Below are positions 61,358 to 64,000 of a stretch of 64,000 bases of DNA, piece by piece. Every line of letters starts with the position of its first letter. Within the stretch, counting starts at the first letter, position 1. A model generated the notes under the pieces. That model did no database searches. It was given only the letters and a program-made list of their open reading frames with translations, and was not told where the DNA came from. Source of the stretch: JAJDAT01 sp964570665 (GTDB lineage Bacteria; Nitrospinota; Nitrospinia; Nitrospinales; JAJDAT01); NCBI GenBank assembly GCA_964570665.1, contig CAZMZH010000002.1, positions 186,001-250,000 on the forward strand, given 5' to 3'. Both the position numbers and the translations under genes were made by a program.

Positions 61358-63064
61358 GTGTTAGTTTTTGGAATCCTGACATTTTCCTGCCTCTATTTTT
61401 ATTGCATAGGTTATAAGTTTTACGGTGGACTTCTAGATAAAGAGGTTATCCAACCTAATGATTCCAAAGCTCCTCCGTCGATGGAGCAAAATGATGGCGT
61501 CGATTATGTGCCAAGTAAACCTATGGTTTTATTTGGACATAATTTTGCCTCGATAGCTGGAGCTGGTCCTGTTATCGGTCCAATAGTGGCTATGCATCAT
61601 TTTGGATGGGCAGTTACTATTTGTTGGATTTTATTAGGTAATGTATTCATCGGCGCTGTTCATGACTATGTGACATTAATGGTATCTGTTCGTAATCGCG
61701 GCAGCTCTATAGCCGATATTGCGGAAGGTTCAATGGGGCCGCATGCTAAAACTGTATTTTCAGTATTTTTATTGCTAGCAATGCTTTTAGTGATTGCGGT
61801 TTTTGGAGTTGTGGCTGCAAAAACTTTGGTGGCTCAACCACAAACAGTTTTCCCTACTTTTTCTATTATCCCTATTTCAATTATTTTGGGATGGGCGATT
61901 TATAAGAAATCGGCAAACTTAACTCTTGCTTCGATTGCTGGAGTGGTAGGCTTATTAGTAAGTATCTATATTGGGTTTAAATTCCCGATAGAACTATCCA
62001 ATGAAATATTTGGATTTACTGCGCTCAAAATTTGGTTTGTTGTTTTATTAGCGTATGCGGCGATTGCTTCGGTGACTCCCGTTCAAGTGTTACTCCAACC
62101 TAGAGACTATCTTTCAACATATGTTTTGTTTGGTTCAATGTCTTTAGGGATCGTGGGATTGTTATGGGTTCGACCTGAATTGCATACTCCGGCTTTTTTA
62201 GGAGGGTATTCTGAAGGCCAGGGACCTGTTTGGCCCATGTTATTTGTTTTAGTTGCTTGTGGGGCGGTATCGGGATTTCATTCGTTAGTTGCAGGTGGAA
62301 CGACCTCTAAACAACTGTCTAAAGAGAGCGAGGGACGCTTTGTAAGTTATGGCGGTATGTTGACAGAAGGTGTTGTTGCAGTCGTTACCGTTTTATTGAT
62401 TGGAGGGGGTTTGTATTGGGTTGCGCCTGTTGGCGGAAATATCGATATGCAAACCTTAGGATTTCGCGAAACTTTAAAAAGTGGAGGCTGGATTCTGGCT
62501 TTTGGAAACGGTTACGGTAATGTAGTAAGCCAAATGTTGCCAATATTAGGGTTTTCTGTTTCTTCAATGATTGCAGTACTAGCTTTAAATACGTTTGTGT
62601 TAACGACTTTAGATTCTGCAGTTCGAATTACCCGTTTTATTACGCAGGAAGCTTTTGGTAAAAGATTACCATTTTTTAACGATAAGTATTTAGCTACGGG
62701 TATAGTTGTTCTCTTGGCTTATTTAATTGGAGCAACAGATGGGTGGCAAAAAATATGGCCAATTTTTGGAGCGACAAATCAATTGATTGCCGCAGTGGCC
62801 TTATTCGTTATTTCCTCGTACTTAATTGGTATTAAAAAGCCTTCAAAATATACTTTATATCCCGCCGTATTTATGATTTTGACAACCATTGCGGCTTTAG
62901 CTTGGCAGGGTTTTAAATTTCTTTCCTCGCCTCAGCCAAATTATTTTCTTGGTATTACATCTTTAATTCTTATTGGATTAGCGATTTTTGTTGGGATGGA
63001 AGGTTGGCGAGCGGTTCGAAACAACCGTTTGGAAAACTTTCAAACTCAAGCGACTGAAGCCTAG
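61358..63064 (+). CDS. cstA: Carbon starvation protein CstA-like transporter
   Basis: The 568-residue protein has about fourteen membrane helices and the CstA core: YVPSKPMVLFGHNFASIAGAGPVIGPI near 50-76, HDYVTLMVSVRNRGSSIADIAEG and SGFHSLVAGGTTSKQL. It is shorter than the E. coli CstA (about 700). The start is GTG; the ribosome site is weak. CstA-type proteins take up pyruvate and some peptides. It follows purA by 94 bp and is convergent with the next gene (4-bp overlap). Confidence 0.9.
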   Translation: MLVFGILTFSCLYFYCIGYKFYGGLLDKEVIQPNDSKAPPSMEQNDGVDYVPSKPMVLFGHNFASIAGAGPVIGPIVAMHHFGWAVTICWILLGNVFIGAVHDYVTLMVSVRNRGSSIADIAEGSMGPHAKTVFSVFLLLAMLLVIAVFGVVAAKTLVAQPQTVFPTFSIIPISIILGWAIYKKSANLTLASIAGVVGLLVSIYIGFKFPIELSNEIFGFTALKIWFVVLLAYAAIASVTPVQVLLQPRDYLSTYVLFGSMSLGIVGLLWVRPELHTPAFLGGYSEGQGPVWPMLFVLVACGAVSGFHSLVAGGTTSKQLSKESEGRFVSYGGMLTEGVVAVVTVLLIGGGLYWVAPVGGNIDMQTLGFRETLKSGGWILAFGNGYGNVVSQMLPILGFSVSSMIAVLALNTFVLTTLDSAVRITRFITQEAFGKRLPFFNDKYLATGIVVLLAYLIGATDGWQKIWPIFGATNQLIAAVALFVISSYLIGIKKPSKYTLYPAVFMILTTIAALAWQGFKFLSSPQPNYFLGITSLILIGLAIFVGMEGWRAVRNNRLENFQTQATEA

Positions 63065-64000
63065 TTATTTAGAGTTTTAGTTTGAGAATTTTGAATGTGA
63101 AAAGCTTGGCGGATTCCTAACCCCGAGAGCGATAAAAATATTAAAAAAAGAAATCCCGCCTTCATCAACGTAGCGTGAGCATTGCCAGGATTGTTAACCC
63201 ATATATGCATCCACCAGACGTTGTAACGAAAAAATTTTGGTTCTATTTTTTCTAATTTCCAGAGCTCATTTAGGCTAATCCAAGGAGGATTAGAGTATAT
63301 TTTAGGATATTCTGGACTGTCTCTATAAAAAATCATTTTTAACATCCAAAGGTGTCCCGCAATTGGAGAAAATTCTGGAAAAAAGTGAAGTTGAAGCGAA
63401 TCGTCGCGAATTGGCCATTTCAGATTAAAGAATTTACCTTGGAATACGTCAACTTTAGCTGCCGTTAAAATATAATTATTACTTTTTATCCCGACTCCCA
63501 ATATTTGAACGAACAAAGAGATAATTAGAATCGAGCAAACTAAAACTACAGATTTCCAACAATTTAAAATTCGATTTCGGCAATCTAAAACTAATTGATC
63601 GATAAATGGACCCGCTAGTAGCAAAAAAAACGGAGGCATGCATGACCAATATCTCAAACCCCAACACCAATCTCCGTGCCAGCCATACCAAGTGCTATAT
63701 ATAGCTAGCATACCTAGAATCATTGCAACAATCATTAAGGTTTCCGGTTTGTTGCTTTTAAAACTGTTTTTTAGCCCAAGAAAGGCTAAAAGGCAAGATG
63801 GGTTATAAAAGAAAAATCCTTTTCCAGAACTAAGTAATTGTGCGTATAGTCCGGATAGAAATGGGACGTTAAATCCAAAATATGTATCTCTAAGATCGTA
63901 TGTACGACTATCTGTATATCCTAAAGTAAGCCAGTTCCCATATCGAATGTAGTTATAATAAAGAATGGCGTAAAGAGCCGCTGCCAAAGGCACGGTAAAC
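63061..64000 (-). CDS. GT-C-like integral membrane protein, N-terminus cut by window edge
   Basis: The frame stays open at 64000, so the N-terminus lies outside the window; an internal GTG at 63993 is not a confident start. The visible part has at least six membrane helices and YGWHGDWCWGLRYWSCMPPFFLLL, a block common to large polytopic GT-C-type or mannosyltransferase-like proteins. A periplasmic domain ends with a last helix near the C-terminus. Specific activity cannot be deduced. Confidence 0.65.
   Translation of the reverse strand, partial: FTVPLAAALYAILYYNYIRYGNWLTLGYTDSRTYDLRDTYFGFNVPFLSGLYAQLLSSGKGFFFYNPSCLLAFLGLKNSFKSNKPETLMIVAMILGMLAIYSTWYGWHGDWCWGLRYWSCMPPFFLLLAGPFIDQLVLDCRNRILNCWKSVVLVCSILIISLFVQILGVGIKSNNYILTAAKVDVFQGKFFNLKWPIRDDSLQLHFFPEFSPIAGHLWMLKMIFYRDSPEYPKIYSNPPWISLNELWKLEKIEPKFFRYNVWWMHIWVNNPGNAHATLMKAGFLFLIFLSLSGLGIRQAFHIQNSQTKTLNN

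Noticed and set aside
1..64000. CRISPR arrays, tRNA genes, transposases or prophage genes
   Set aside because: I looked for regular repeats, clover-leaf patterns and DDE or integrase motifs and saw none; this is a reading by eye, and tRNAscan or ISfinder searches would be decisive.

Overview
The window looks like an AT-rich (by eye about one third G+C), compact chromosome of a free-living Gram-negative bacterium. LPS-type functions are present (LptE, an ADP-heptose epimerase, two family-9 heptosyltransferase-like proteins, an outer-membrane porin-like protein, a TonB-dependent receptor). The copper nitrite reductase fragment next to nitric-oxide repair genes, citramalate synthase, and many hybrid histidine kinases with HD-GYP partners would suit a marine Nitrospinota or deltaproteobacteria-like lineage. 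That placement is inference; there is no rRNA or tRNA in the window to test it, and I saw no insertion sequence, prophage or CRISPR array.

Layout. 1-2852: a nitrogen-oxide/NO-stress block holding the N-terminus of nirK, a RIC-type iron-centre repair protein, a hemerythrin protein, an Rrf2 regulator and a coupled lipoprotein, with three copies of a shared operator-like sequence. 2874-8890: signalling proteins, a metallo-beta-lactamase-fold protein and a GT-C membrane protein. 9003-13351: housekeeping genes rpsT, holA, lptE and leuS. 13537-15690: a TIR-like protein whose expected catalytic glutamate appears lost, an orphan FliG N-domain protein, and a structured leader/sRNA locus with a 14-codon micro-ORF. 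15688-23069: a B12-radical SAM protein, hflX, cimA, lysC and a degenerate phosphoglycerate-mutase-like protein that may serve threonine synthesis.

23478-29163: an RNase Z-like protein, lipoproteins, a GT-C protein and hldD. 29195-34940: a 55-aa protein, an SMR transporter, and a four-gene sensory operon (porin, phosphate-binding-like periplasmic protein, hybrid kinase, HD-GYP regulator). 35292-41420: thioredoxin-fold proteins (TlpA-like and DUF255), a TPR-like protein, a DUF3179 protein and a VTT-domain protein. 41417-45496 and 49517-56345: glycan assembly genes. Between them lie a TonB receptor with a YfiR-like partner and a type IV pilin with a convincing sigma-54 promoter. 56379-64000: a small membrane protein, a COG0523 metal GTPase, a TPR/GT-C protein, purA, a CstA-type transporter and a truncated GT-C protein at the edge.

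The strongest candidates for something undescribed are the structured RNA/micro-ORF at 15153-15330, which carries 16 nt complementary to the 16S 3' end inside a hairpin upstream of the orphan FliG-N gene; the pseudo-TIR protein; the catalytically degenerate phosphoglycerate-mutase homologue; and the phosphohexomutase fused to a winged-helix-like tail.
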